Positions 27,409-36,515 of a stretch of 64,000 nucleotides of DNA are shown here, piece after piece. Below the pieces are notes generated by a model that saw nothing but the letters and a program-made list of their open reading frames with translations, searched no databases and had not been told where the DNA came from. The DNA lies in assembly GCA_964535215.1 (NCBI GenBank), contig CAZHST010000009.1:1-64000 (forward strand), read 5' to 3'. How positions within the stretch are numbered: the stretch's first letter is position 1; the number at the start of each line of letters is the position of its first letter. Both the position numbers and the translations under genes were made by a program. This stretch comes from JACQHM01 sp964535215 (GTDB taxonomy: Bacteria; Methylomirabilota; Methylomirabilia; Methylomirabilales; JACQHM01).

Positions 27409-29151
27409 ATGCCGAAGATGCCTGTGATGGAGGCTGTGGTCAAGATCCTGGAGAGCGAAGGGGTCGAGTACGTCTTCGGGATCCCGGGGGCGGCGATTCT
27501 CCCCCTCTATAAGGCCCTCTCGAAATCCACCAGAATCAAGCACCTGACCGTCCGTCACGAGGAGGGGGCGACCCACGCCGCCGATGGGTACGCCCGGGCG
27601 ACGGGGAAGGTGGGGGTGGCCATCGGGACCTCGGGGCCGGCCGGGACCAACATGGTGACCGGTCTCTACACCTGCATGGGGGACTCGATCCCGATTGTCT
27701 GCTTCACCGGCCAGGCCCTCCGGCCCCTCCTGCATAAGGAGGCCTTCCAGGCGGTGAACATCTCCGAGATCGTGAAGCCGGTCACGAAGAAGAGCTACCT
27801 GGTCCTGGAGACGGCCCAGCTTCCCTTCATCGTCCGGGAGGCCTTCAAGATCGCCCGGGAGGGGAGGCCCGGGCCCGTCCTGATTGATATCCCTCTCGAT
27901 GTCCAGCGGGGGGAGGTGGAGTACGATCCCGACATTGATGCCCCCCTGGAGGTGGTGAAGCCGGCCCCTGACATCCGGAAGATCAGACGGGCCGTCGAGA
28001 TGCTCCTTTCTGCCGAGCGCCCAATCCTTCTGATGGGAGGGGGAGTCATCCTGGCTGACGCAGCGAAGGAGTTCGTAGAGCTGGCCGAGTACCTCCAGAT
28101 CCCTGTCATCCCCACGCTGATGGCCATGGGCGGCATCCCGGCGGATCATCCCCTCTACGGCGGACTGGTCGGGATCCAGACCTCGACCAGGGGCGGGAAC
28201 ATGCTCTTCCTGGAGTCGGACCTGGTCCTCTCCATCGGGAACCGGTTTGCCGACCGGCACACCGGGGCCCTGGATGTCTACACCCAGGGGAGGAAGTTCA
28301 TCCACATTGATATCGAGCCGACCCAGTTGGGCAAGGTCTTCATGCCAGATCTCGGGATCGTCTCCGATGCCAAGCTGGCCATCCAGGCCCTCCTCCGGGT
28401 GGCGAGGGAAATGACCCCTCCCAGAGCGCCTAGCGAATGGTCCAGGAAGGCCCTCTCCTACCGGCGCTTTCGACGGAAGATGGACTTCGACAACGTCCCC
28501 ATCAAGCCCCAGCGGGTCTTCAAGGAGCTGAACGAGTTCTTTGACAAGGATACGATCTTCGTGACCGCCATCGGCCTCTACCAGATCTGGTCCGGCCAGT
28601 TCCAGGAGATCTTCAAGCCCCGCCACTACTTCTGCTGCGGTCAGGCGGGCCCCCTGGGGTGGGAGGTCCCGGCCTGCATCGGGGTGAAGCTCGGACGGCC
28701 GAAGGAGCAGGTGGTGGGGATCGTGGGGGACTACAGCTTCCAGTTCCTCCTCGGGGATCTGGCCACCGCCGTCCAGTACCGGGTTCCCTATGTCCTGGTC
28801 ATGCTGAATAACGGATACCTCTCGTTGATCCGCCAGCCCGAGAAGTACCTTTACGACATGAACTATGCCGTGGACATCGGCTACGATGATGGCTATGGCC
28901 CGAACTTCGTCAAGATCATGGAGGGGTTCAAGGCCCTCGGGCGACGGGTGGAGAAGCCTGAAGAGATCAAGCCGGCCCTCGAGTGGGCTGTCCGGGAGTC
29001 AAACGCCAAGCAGGTCCCGGCCCTGGTGGAGATCATCGTGGAGCGGGAGACGGATGCTTCCATGGGCCTCTCCCTTGACAAGATCCGGGAGTTCGAGCCC
29101 ATCGAGGACCTGCCGGAAGAGGTCCCGGCTTTTGCCGCCAGGAAGCCCTAA
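27409..29151 (+). CDS. gcl: Glyoxylate carboligase-like thiamine diphosphate enzyme
   Basis: This 580-residue enzyme aligns over its whole length with glyoxylate carboligase, which joins two glyoxylates to tartronate semialdehyde and CO2. Matching stretches include FGIPGAAILPLYKAL, HKEAFQAVNISEIVKPV, NRFADRHTGALDVYTQGRK, CGQAGPLGWEVPA and the thiamine motif GDYSFQFLLGDLA. One difference stands out: residue 51 is Glu (VRHEEGA), whereas E. coli Gcl has Val51. The ATG at 27409 fits the family N-terminus. Placed after glcDEF, it would consume the glyoxylate they make. An acetolactate synthase role is less likely given the similarity. Confidence 0.85.
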   Translation: MPKMPVMEAVVKILESEGVEYVFGIPGAAILPLYKALSKSTRIKHLTVRHEEGATHAADGYARATGKVGVAIGTSGPAGTNMVTGLYTCMGDSIPIVCFTGQALRPLLHKEAFQAVNISEIVKPVTKKSYLVLETAQLPFIVREAFKIAREGRPGPVLIDIPLDVQRGEVEYDPDIDAPLEVVKPAPDIRKIRRAVEMLLSAERPILLMGGGVILADAAKEFVELAEYLQIPVIPTLMAMGGIPADHPLYGGLVGIQTSTRGGNMLFLESDLVLSIGNRFADRHTGALDVYTQGRKFIHIDIEPTQLGKVFMPDLGIVSDAKLAIQALLRVAREMTPPRAPSEWSRKALSYRRFRRKMDFDNVPIKPQRVFKELNEFFDKDTIFVTAIGLYQIWSGQFQEIFKPRHYFCCGQAGPLGWEVPACIGVKLGRPKEQVVGIVGDYSFQFLLGDLATAVQYRVPYVLVMLNNGYLSLIRQPEKYLYDMNYAVDIGYDDGYGPNFVKIMEGFKALGRRVEKPEEIKPALEWAVRESNAKQVPALVEIIVERETDASMGLSLDKIREFEPIEDLPEEVPAFAARKP

Positions 29152-29176
29152 CGCTGGGCGAGGGTTGTAAATCCTA

Positions 29177-29205
29177 TTGACAGGCTTGGATGGTCTGGGT
29201 ACGCT
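29177..29205 (+). promoter_or_regulatory. Possible sigma70 promoter before mtnA
   Basis: A perfect TTGACA at 29177-29182 is followed by a 17-nt spacer and a weak TACGCT (3 of 6) at 29200-29205. The start codon of mtnA follows at 29236. Confidence 0.4.
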
Positions 29206-29235
29206 AAATTGGACGGCTTTCCCGGGAGAGGGCCG

Positions 29236-30282
29236 ATGATCAAAAGCCTCGAGTGGGTCAAGGGGGGGATCCGGATCCTGGACCAGACCCGCCTCCCCCA
29301 TGAAGAGGTCTATGTCGAGTGTCGGGATGTGGCCTCCATCGCCGAGGCGATCAGGTCCATGCGGATCCGGGGGGCCCCGGCCCTCGGCGTCGTGGCGGCA
29401 GCCGCCATGGCAGTAGGCGCTCAGACGATCCAGGAGGAGACCTTTGAGGCCTTCTACACGAAGCTCTCGATCCTGGGGGAGGACTTGGCCAAGACCAGGC
29501 CCACCGCTGTGAACCTGAAATGGGGGATCGAGCGGATGAAGCAGGCCGCCCTGAAGTTCAGGGACCTCCCTCCTCCTGCCTTGAAAGAGGCCCTCATCCG
29601 GGAAGCCCAACGGATCCTCGAAGAGGACATCCGGATCAACCGGGCCATCGGAAGGGTGGGGGAGACCCTGGTCCCGGATGGGAGTCGGATCCTGACCCAT
29701 TGTAACACCGGCTCGCTGGCCACCGCCGGTTATGGAACGGCCCTCGGGGTGATCCGATCGGCTCAAGCGTCGGGGAAGCGGATCGAGGTCCTAGTCTGTG
29801 AGACCCGACCCTTCCTCCAGGGAGCCCGCTTGACGGCCTGGGAGCTGTTAAAGGAAGGGATCCCTTTCTCCCTCATCACCGACAGCATGGCCGGCTCGTT
29901 GATGCGCCGGGGGATGGTGGATCTCGTCCTCGTGGGGGCCGACCGGATCGCGGCCAACGGCGATGTGGCGAACAAGATTGGAACATACCCGCTCGCGGTC
30001 TTGGCCAAGGAGCATGGTCTCCCCTTCTACGTTGCCGCCCCCCTTTCCACCCTGGATCTGACGCTTCACAGCGGTGACGAAATTCCCATCGAGGAGCGGA
30101 GCCCCGAGGAGGTCACCCACTTTGGCGGGCGGGCTATCGCCCCTCCAGGGACAAGGGCGAGGAACCCCGCCTTCGACATCACACCGGCCAGATACGTGGC
30201 CGCCATCATCACCGAACGGGGGATCGCGTATCCCCCTTACGAAGAGAGTTTTGGCCGGTGGGCTGAAGATCCCCAGCACTGA
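29236..30282 (+). CDS. mtnA: S-methyl-5-thioribose-1-phosphate isomerase
   Basis: MtnA converts methylthioribose-1-phosphate to methylthioribulose-1-phosphate in methionine salvage. The 348-residue protein has the expected RIRGAPALGVVAA segment, the catalytic Cys156 in THCNTGSLATAG and Asp236 in GADRIAANGD, plus NKIGTYPLAVLAK. The ATG at 29236 has a GGGAGAGGG site and matches the usual start MIKSLEW. Other salvage genes are not adjacent, though an aminotransferase able to form methionine lies at 37234. Confidence 0.95.
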   Translation: MIKSLEWVKGGIRILDQTRLPHEEVYVECRDVASIAEAIRSMRIRGAPALGVVAAAAMAVGAQTIQEETFEAFYTKLSILGEDLAKTRPTAVNLKWGIERMKQAALKFRDLPPPALKEALIREAQRILEEDIRINRAIGRVGETLVPDGSRILTHCNTGSLATAGYGTALGVIRSAQASGKRIEVLVCETRPFLQGARLTAWELLKEGIPFSLITDSMAGSLMRRGMVDLVLVGADRIAANGDVANKIGTYPLAVLAKEHGLPFYVAAPLSTLDLTLHSGDEIPIEERSPEEVTHFGGRAIAPPGTRARNPAFDITPARYVAAIITERGIAYPPYEESFGRWAEDPQH

Positions 30283-30284
30283 AG

Positions 30285-31223
30285 ATGGCTGGCGAAAAGG
30301 TCCTGGTCGTCGAAGATGAACCCCTGGTTGCCCAGATGCTCCAGGACCAGCTGGCGACCTTATCCTTGGAAGTCCTGATCGCCACCAACGGGGTGGAGGC
30401 GTTGGAGCTGGCCTGGGAGAAGGAGCCTGCCCTCATCCTCCTCGACGTGATGATGCCGAAGATTGACGGCTTCGAGGTGGCGAAGATCCTCAAGGAGAAC
30501 CCCAGGACCCGTCACATCCCCATTGTCTTCCTGACGGCCAAGGCCAGCATCGAGGACAAGCTCCTGGGCTTCCAGCTCGGGGCCGACGATTACATCACCA
30601 AACCTGCCCAGCCGCAGGAGCTGCTCGCCCGTATCCAGGGTGTCCTGAGGCGGACCAGACCCGAGAAGGACGCGACGCCCGGCATGAAGGGGAGCCTGAA
30701 GGTGATGAGCCTCCCGAATTTGCTCCAGCTCCTGGAGATGGAGCGAAAGACCGGGGTCCTCACCCTGACCAGGGGGGAGGAACAGGGGTTCTTGTACCTG
30801 CATGAAGGGAGGATTGTCAGTGCCATCCTGGGGAGGCTTCGCGGCGAGGCTGCCGTGTACCGTCTCCTCTCCTGGGAGGAGGGAGAGTTCGAGCTGGATC
30901 CTTCCGCACCCACCAGCCCTCCGAAAGCCCAGGTGACCGCCTCGACCCAACAGCTGATCATGGAGGGGATGCAAAGGAAGGATGAGATCCAGAACCTCAA
31001 GGCCAAGCTCCCTCCTTTGAACACCCGTCTGAAGGTGAGTCCTAAGCTCTACACCCTCCTGAAGGGGAAGCCTCTGGCCCCCGACCTCCAGGCCTTCTTG
31101 AACCTTGTGGACGGACGCCGGACCATTGAACAGGTCATCGAGGAAAGCGGCCGCGATGAGCTGAAGGCCCTGGAGGATCTCGCCACCCTCTTCGCCAAGG
31201 GAATGCTGGAACAAACGGGGTAG
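30285..31223 (+). CDS. Response regulator with C-terminal DUF4388 (PATAN-like) domain
   Basis: Residues 1-122 form a receiver domain with acidic residues VVEDE, phospho-acceptor Asp54 (LLDVMMPK), Thr in LTAK and Lys in YITKP. Residues about 138-215 match DUF4388 (LPNLLQLLEMERKTGVLTLTRGEEQG, FLYLHEGRIVSA), a module linked to protein-protein signalling rather than DNA binding. The tail carries a further helical region. It starts 2 bp after mtnA and lies 8 bp before the transglycosylase. The cognate histidine kinase is not in the window. Confidence 0.88.
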   Translation: MAGEKVLVVEDEPLVAQMLQDQLATLSLEVLIATNGVEALELAWEKEPALILLDVMMPKIDGFEVAKILKENPRTRHIPIVFLTAKASIEDKLLGFQLGADDYITKPAQPQELLARIQGVLRRTRPEKDATPGMKGSLKVMSLPNLLQLLEMERKTGVLTLTRGEEQGFLYLHEGRIVSAILGRLRGEAAVYRLLSWEEGEFELDPSAPTSPPKAQVTASTQQLIMEGMQRKDEIQNLKAKLPPLNTRLKVSPKLYTLLKGKPLAPDLQAFLNLVDGRRTIEQVIEESGRDELKALEDLATLFAKGMLEQTG

Positions 31224-31231
31224 GACTAAGG

Positions 31232-33364
31232 ATGAAGGGCCCCTGCCTTGGCCTCCTCCTCCTTCTTACCCTGTCGGTCTTCCCGGCTCACGCCGTCCCG
31301 CCGACGGACGCTTGGGAGGCCATCGTGGCCAAGGTCGGCTCCGGCGACCTGCAGGGCGCCGTTTTAGCCCTTGACGCTCTCGACCGGGGTTCCCTTCCTC
31401 TGGAAAAGCGTTCTAAGGCCTCCTTCCTCCAGGGGTATCTCCTCACAAAGCTCGGGCGTTTCGAAGAGGCCATTCCTCATCTGGAGGAGGCCGTTGTGCA
31501 GGATACCCTCTTATCCGATTACGCCCTCTACGCCCTTGCCCAGTGCTTTCGGAGGCTGGAGAGGGTGGAACCGTTCATCTCAGCCCTCGCCCGGCTTCTC
31601 AGCGAGCACCCGAGAAGCCTCCTGGCCGAGCGGGCCCGGTTCGAACTGGCTGAGGCCTACGCTACCTTGAAGGAGTTCGGCCAGGCGGAGCTGGCCTACG
31701 TTGACTACCTCTTAAGACACCCCAATTCCCCTCGAAGAAACGCTGCCCTCCTTGCCCTCGCCCAGCTTTACCAGGCGACCACCAGGCCGGCGGCGGCCGA
31801 AGAGATCCTCCGACAGCTCTGGTTGAAAGACCCGGCCAGCCCGGAGGCCAAGAAGGCGGAGGCCCTTCTCCAGGCCCTCCCTTCCCCAAGGCCGTTTACC
31901 CAGGAGGAGCGGTTCCAGCGGGCTCATGTCTTACACCAGGCCGGCCTGTACCGGGAGGCCCTGGGCGAGCTTCAACCCATCGCCGCCGGGAATTCCCCTC
32001 TCGCCAACCAGGCCCGCCTCCTGATCGGCATTGGCCGTTTTCACCTGAAGACCTACTGGGAGGCCATCGAGACCTTGACCCCCCTTGTCGAGGGAGACTC
32101 ATCCGTCCAACCGGAGGCTCTGTACTGGCTGGGGAGGAGCTTCGACCGGCTGAAGGAGGGGGAGAAGGCCTTGGCCGTGTGGGAACGCCTGGTCGCTTCC
32201 TTCCCGAAGAGCCGTCTGGCCGACGACGCCCTCTACCTAAGCGCCCTGACCTACGAAGAGGCCGGGAAGCCCGAAGAGGCCTTGAAGGCCTACGGAAGAC
32301 TCATGGCTGACTTCCCGGAGAGTGAGCTCTACGAAGCTGCCCTCTGGAGGAGGGGATGGCTTCAGGCCAAACAGAAAGCCTATCAGGAGGCCCTCGCGGA
32401 TCTTCAGCGCCTCTCGACCCGTCAGGCCTCCCCCTTCAGGAGCCAGGCCCTCTACTGGCAGGCGAGGGTTTTAGAGCAGGTGGGAGACCTGAAAGGAGCC
32501 ACCAGGCTTTACCGGGACCTCTTCAGGAACTCCCCTGATCCCTACTATGCCTGGAGGGCCCGGGAGCGGTTACACCTGCTGGGGCAGGGGGAAGCACCCC
32601 TTCCCTTGACGACCTTTTCTGGTGCGAGGCCGGTGGTCATCCCGCCCCCCTCACCTCGCGTGGACCTGGCGAAGGCCCGGGAGCTCCGGGCCCTTGCCCT
32701 GAGGGAGGAGGCTACCCAAGAGTACTGGGAGCTGGTCCCCACGGCCCCTGAAGACCTGGGTCTCTTGGCCGAGGCCATAAGCTTTTTCGAAGAGGCCGGA
32801 CGGCCCGAGAAGGTCCTTTCCCTCGCCAAGCGGATCTTGAGACCTCTCTACCTTCAACACCAAAGGGAGCCCCTCCCCAACTACTGGAGCCTCCTCTTCC
32901 CGTTAGGGTATAGGGAGCTGATCAGGGAGCAGGCCACTGCCGCCGCCCTCGACCCTTACCTCCTCCTCGCCATCATCCGGGAGGAGAGCGCCTTCGACAA
33001 AGAGGCCGTCTCCAGGGCAGGGGCCAGGGGGCTGATGCAGCTTCTCCCTTCAACGGCGACGCAGGTCGCTCAGGAATTGAAGCTTCCCGAGGTTTCGCGG
33101 GACGGTCTGGCAATCCCCTCCATCAATATCACCCTGGGCGCCCGGTACTTTGCCAGACTCCTCCAAGAGTTTGGCGATCTTGCCCTCGCCCTCGCCGCTT
33201 ACAACGCCGGCCCCCAGGTGGTACGGCAGTGGCTTTTAAGGCTCGGCCCCCTCCCCGCGGAGGAATTCATCGAGGAGATCCCTTTCCAGGAGACCAGGAA
33301 CTATGTGAAGCGGGTCCTGGGGAGCTATGATCGCTACCGGACCTTGTACGGGTCGGCCTTTTGA
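31232..33364 (+). CDS. TPR-containing soluble lytic transglycosylase
   Basis: This 710-residue periplasmic enzyme cleaves peptidoglycan glycan strands with formation of anhydromuramic ends. It has a signal peptide (about residues 1-21), many TPR-like helical repeats (about 40-480) and a C-terminal SLT domain. In that domain the catalytic Glu585 lies in REESAFD, followed by GARGLMQLLPSTA and ALAAYNAGPQ. The architecture is that of Slt70 with extra TPR units (YbgF/tetratricopeptide style). Confidence 0.92.
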   Translation: MKGPCLGLLLLLTLSVFPAHAVPPTDAWEAIVAKVGSGDLQGAVLALDALDRGSLPLEKRSKASFLQGYLLTKLGRFEEAIPHLEEAVVQDTLLSDYALYALAQCFRRLERVEPFISALARLLSEHPRSLLAERARFELAEAYATLKEFGQAELAYVDYLLRHPNSPRRNAALLALAQLYQATTRPAAAEEILRQLWLKDPASPEAKKAEALLQALPSPRPFTQEERFQRAHVLHQAGLYREALGELQPIAAGNSPLANQARLLIGIGRFHLKTYWEAIETLTPLVEGDSSVQPEALYWLGRSFDRLKEGEKALAVWERLVASFPKSRLADDALYLSALTYEEAGKPEEALKAYGRLMADFPESELYEAALWRRGWLQAKQKAYQEALADLQRLSTRQASPFRSQALYWQARVLEQVGDLKGATRLYRDLFRNSPDPYYAWRARERLHLLGQGEAPLPLTTFSGARPVVIPPPSPRVDLAKARELRALALREEATQEYWELVPTAPEDLGLLAEAISFFEEAGRPEKVLSLAKRILRPLYLQHQREPLPNYWSLLFPLGYRELIREQATAAALDPYLLLAIIREESAFDKEAVSRAGARGLMQLLPSTATQVAQELKLPEVSRDGLAIPSINITLGARYFARLLQEFGDLALALAAYNAGPQVVRQWLLRLGPLPAEEFIEEIPFQETRNYVKRVLGSYDRYRTLYGSAF

Positions 33365-33389
33365 CTCCTGCCGTCCCTTGTGCTATGGT
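33361..33389 (+). promoter_or_regulatory. Sigma70-like promoter of coaBC with a palindrome over the -10
   Basis: TTGACT at 33361-33366 and TATGGT at 33384-33389 are separated by 17 nt. The -10 box lies within a perfect hairpin GCTATGG-TAAAC-CCATAGC (33382-33400), which could be an operator or merely a structured leader start. Confidence 0.5.
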
Positions 33390-33457
33390 AAACCCATAGC
33401 CACCAGTCCAATCCGCACTCCCAATTGAGAGCTGGGGGCTTGCGGTTGAAGGTTGAG

Positions 33458-34663
33458 ATGCTGACCGGCAAGGAGATCGTTTTAGGGGTGACGGGGTCCA
33501 TCGCCTGCTACAAGGCGGTGGAGCTCCTCCGGGAACTCATCCGACGGGAGGCCTCCGTCACCGTTGTCATGACGGAAGGGGCAAGGCAGTTCATCACGCC
33601 TTTGACCTTCGCCACCCTTTCGAAGCGTCCGGTCCTGACCGATCTCTTTACCTTAGACTATGGATCGAGGATCGCCCATGTCTCGACGGCCGAAGGGGCC
33701 GACCTCCTCCTCGTGGCGCCGGCCACCGCTGATATCCTGGGGAAGTTCGCCAACGGCTTGGCCGACGACCTGCTCACCAACCTCTTTCTGGCGGCCCATG
33801 TTCCTGTCCTCATCGCCCCAGCTATGGATCGCCAGATGTGGCAGCATCCGGCGGTCCAGGAGAACGTGAAAAGGCTCAAAGAGCGGGGGGTCCGGTTCGT
33901 CGGTCCCGAGGTCGGCGAGCTGGCCTCCGGCCTTTACGGCCCCGGACGGCTGGCTGAGGTTTCGGAGATCGTCCGGGCCGTCGAAGCCCTCTTGAGCCCC
34001 CAGGATCTTTCCGGCGAGGTGGTCTTGGTGACGGCCGGCCCTACCCAGGAGCCTCTGGACCCGATCCGCTACGTTTCGAACCGCTCCTCGGGGAAGATGG
34101 GGTACGCCATCGCTGAAGCGGCTTTAGCAAGGGGGGCCAAGGTCATTCTGGTGAGTGGGCCCACGGCCTTAAAGCCCCCTCCCCAGGTCGAAACAACCTT
34201 TGTGCAGACGGCCGGGGAGATGCGGGAGGCGGTCCTGAAGTCCTTCCCCGAAACGACCATCGTCATCAAGGCGGCCGCTGTGGCCGACTACCGACCGGCC
34301 CGGATGCTCCCCTCCAAGCTGAAGAAGACGGAGGAACCCATCTCCCTGGAGTTCGTGCCGACCTCCGACATCCTGGAGGAGCTGGGGAAGAAGAAGGAGG
34401 GACGGATCCTGGTTGGCTTCGCCGCCGAGACGGAGAACGTCATCGAGCGGGCCAGGGAGAAACTTTTGAAGAAGAACTTGGATCTGGTCGTCGCCAACGA
34501 CGTGACCAAGGAGGGGGCGGGATTTGGCGCGGAGATGAACCTGGTCACGATCCTGGACCGGGAAGGGAACGTCGAAGAGCTCCCGCTCCTTTCGAAAGCC
34601 GAGGTCGCCCATCGGATCCTGGATCGGGTCGTTGCCCTTTTACCGAGACGGCGAGGGAGGTAG
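33458..34663 (+). CDS. coaBC: Bifunctional phosphopantothenoylcysteine decarboxylase/synthetase
   Basis: CoaBC makes 4'-phosphopantetheine in coenzyme A synthesis. The 401-residue protein has the N-terminal FMN-dependent CoaC decarboxylase (GVTGSIACYKAVELLREL; PAMDRQMWQHPAVQ with the substrate-binding loop) and the C-terminal CoaB ligase (VTAGPTQEPLDPIRYVSNRSSG, KAAAVADYRP, GFAAETEN). The ATG at 33458 is preferred because the conserved fold begins five residues later. The next gene begins directly after the stop. Confidence 0.95.
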   Translation: MLTGKEIVLGVTGSIACYKAVELLRELIRREASVTVVMTEGARQFITPLTFATLSKRPVLTDLFTLDYGSRIAHVSTAEGADLLLVAPATADILGKFANGLADDLLTNLFLAAHVPVLIAPAMDRQMWQHPAVQENVKRLKERGVRFVGPEVGELASGLYGPGRLAEVSEIVRAVEALLSPQDLSGEVVLVTAGPTQEPLDPIRYVSNRSSGKMGYAIAEAALARGAKVILVSGPTALKPPPQVETTFVQTAGEMREAVLKSFPETTIVIKAAAVADYRPARMLPSKLKKTEEPISLEFVPTSDILEELGKKKEGRILVGFAAETENVIERAREKLLKKNLDLVVANDVTKEGAGFGAEMNLVTILDREGNVEELPLLSKAEVAHRILDRVVALLPRRRGR

Positions 34664-35458
34664 ATGGCGGGAAAAGGGGCCTCTAGAGATTCTCACGAGG
34701 AGCTTCGAGAACTGGTCCGGGAGGTCCGGGCGCACCTTCAGCTCCAGATGGACCTCGGCCTCGACTACCTCATCATCCCCAGGGCTGGGCCTGAGACCGA
34801 TACCTCCCCCTTGGCCTCAGGGGGGTCACCGTACCCGTGGATGGGACCCGGGGCAAAGCGGCCCACCCTTCAGGAGGTCCGGGAGATCCTGGGGGAGTGT
34901 ACCCGGTGCAAGCTCCATACCGGGAGGAAGCACATCGTCTTTGGGGCCGGGAATCCCCGGGCGGATCTGGTTTTCATCGGCGAGGGGCCTGGGGCGGATG
35001 AGGACGAGCAGGGGGAACCCTTCGTCGGGCGGGCCGGTCAGCTCCTGACGAGGATGATCGAGGCCATCGGCTTAACGCGCGAAGAGGTCTACATCGGAAA
35101 CATCATCAAATGCCGACCTCCGGGGAATCGGGCCCCGGAAGCGGATGAGATTGCTTCCTGCGAGCCTTTCCTGATCGGCCAACTGAAAGCGATTCAACCA
35201 AAGATCATTTGCGCTTTAGGAAGCGTTGCCGCCCAGACCCTGTTAAAGACCAAGGAGCCCATCTCCAAACTTCGGGGACGTTTCTTCGACCTTCAGGGCA
35301 TCCCGCTCCTCCCCACCTTCCACCCTGCCTATCTTCTTCGAAACCCCCACGAGAAGAAGACGGCCTGGGAGGACCTCAAGCTCCTGAAGCAAACCTACGA
35401 ACGGGTGACCGGCCGGAAGCTCTCGCTAGTTCCACCAGGCCCGGCGGAGGGGCCTTAA
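34664..35458 (+). CDS. Family 4 uracil-DNA glycosylase (4Fe-4S)
   Basis: This 264-residue DNA repair enzyme excises uracil. Motif A is GEGPGADEDEQGEPFVG and motif B HPAYLLR. The four Cys that bind the iron-sulfur cluster are seen in CTRCKLH and in KCRPP and ASCEPF. An N-terminal extension of about 75 residues precedes the catalytic domain. The last 33 bp overlap the 3' end of the convergent radical SAM gene. Its start codon directly follows the coaBC stop. Confidence 0.93.
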   Translation: MAGKGASRDSHEELRELVREVRAHLQLQMDLGLDYLIIPRAGPETDTSPLASGGSPYPWMGPGAKRPTLQEVREILGECTRCKLHTGRKHIVFGAGNPRADLVFIGEGPGADEDEQGEPFVGRAGQLLTRMIEAIGLTREEVYIGNIIKCRPPGNRAPEADEIASCEPFLIGQLKAIQPKIICALGSVAAQTLLKTKEPISKLRGRFFDLQGIPLLPTFHPAYLLRNPHEKKTAWEDLKLLKQTYERVTGRKLSLVPPGPAEGP

Positions 35459-36421
35459 AGGCCGTCTCACGTCGAAGCGGGAAAGTCCTGCCTCCTTTGC
35501 AACCCTGATGGCCTCCTCATATTCCTCCCGGCTGATCCTCCGGTTGATCTCCCTGTACTTCTCAAAGCCCACCTGTCCGGCCGGATAGTACTGGTCCATG
35601 ATGTTCACGTAGGTGTGGGGCGAGACCTCTTCTGCCAGGAACCGCATGACCTCCCGGGTCCCGGCGATCCCCCCTGGCATGACGAGGTGGCGGACTAGAA
35701 GACCCCGTTTGGCCAAGCCGTTTTCGTCAAAGACCAGGTCCCCCACCTGCCGGTGCATCTCTTTGATGGCCTGCCTTGCCGCCTCGGGGTAGTCCTTCGC
35801 CTTGACATACTTCTTGGCCATCTCGGGATGCCAGAACTTGAAATCGGGCATGTAGATGTCCACAATCCCGTCCATCAGGTGGAGGCTGTCCAGGGAGTCG
35901 TAGGCGGAAGTGTTGTAGACGATCGGGAGCCTTAAGCCCCTCTCGACGGCAATCGGGAGGGCCTCCAGGATCTGGGGGACCACATGCTCAGGGGTGACGA
36001 GGTTGATGTTGTGACAGCCGTGCTCCTGAAGCTTCAGCATCATTCCGGCGAGCCGTTCGGGGGTTACCTCCCTCCCTTCCCCCCCCTGGCTGATATCATG
36101 GTTCTGACAAAAGACGCATTTTAAATTGCACAGGGAGAAGAAGATGGTCCCGCTCCCGTTCCAGCCCCGCAGGCAGTCCTCCTCCCCGAAGTGGGGAAAA
36201 TAGCTGGAGACCAAAGCATAGCGCCCCGTCTTGCAGACGGCCGTCTTGCCCTCCAGCCGGTTCACCTTACAGTTCCGAGGGCAGACCGTGCAGCATTCGA
36301 GCCGTTTCAGGGCCTCCTGGGCCCGTTTGTGAAGTTCTCCTGTCCGAAAGAGCTTCAGATAAGCCGGCTCGAAGTCCTCACCCCTGATCGTGAACCACCT
36401 CGCCTCGACCGCTGTCTCCAT
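35426..36421 (-). CDS. PflX-like radical SAM protein
   Basis: This 331-residue radical SAM protein resembles PflX (COG1313), a relative of pyruvate formate-lyase activase with unknown target. The cluster motif is CNLKCVFCQN. A second set of Cys lies before it (LECCTVCPRNCKVNR, AVCKTGRYA), typical of this group. The GTREVMRFLAEEVSP region follows. The start at 36421 has a strong GGAGGTG site; an open frame extends 39 codons upstream without similarity. No glycyl radical enzyme gene is nearby. Confidence 0.87.
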   Translation of the reverse strand: METAVEARWFTIRGEDFEPAYLKLFRTGELHKRAQEALKRLECCTVCPRNCKVNRLEGKTAVCKTGRYALVSSYFPHFGEEDCLRGWNGSGTIFFSLCNLKCVFCQNHDISQGGEGREVTPERLAGMMLKLQEHGCHNINLVTPEHVVPQILEALPIAVERGLRLPIVYNTSAYDSLDSLHLMDGIVDIYMPDFKFWHPEMAKKYVKAKDYPEAARQAIKEMHRQVGDLVFDENGLAKRGLLVRHLVMPGGIAGTREVMRFLAEEVSPHTYVNIMDQYYPAGQVGFEKYREINRRISREEYEEAIRVAKEAGLSRFDVRRPLRPLRRAWWN

Positions 36422-36515
36422 CGCTCCAACACCTCCAGGACGAGTATGCCCAAACCGGCAGGGTTTTTCAAGGAGGAATCCTGAAGGATCTGGGGTCCCC
36501 TCTGGCGGCGGGCTT

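Noticed and set aside
27385..28626. Long minus-strand frame opposite the gcl-like gene
   Set aside because: It is a high-GC shadow of the true gene, with low-complexity Gly, Asp and Leu composition and no domain or ribosome site. The same applies to 958-1965, 5796-6788, 2604-3050 and 3832-4623 on the minus strand.
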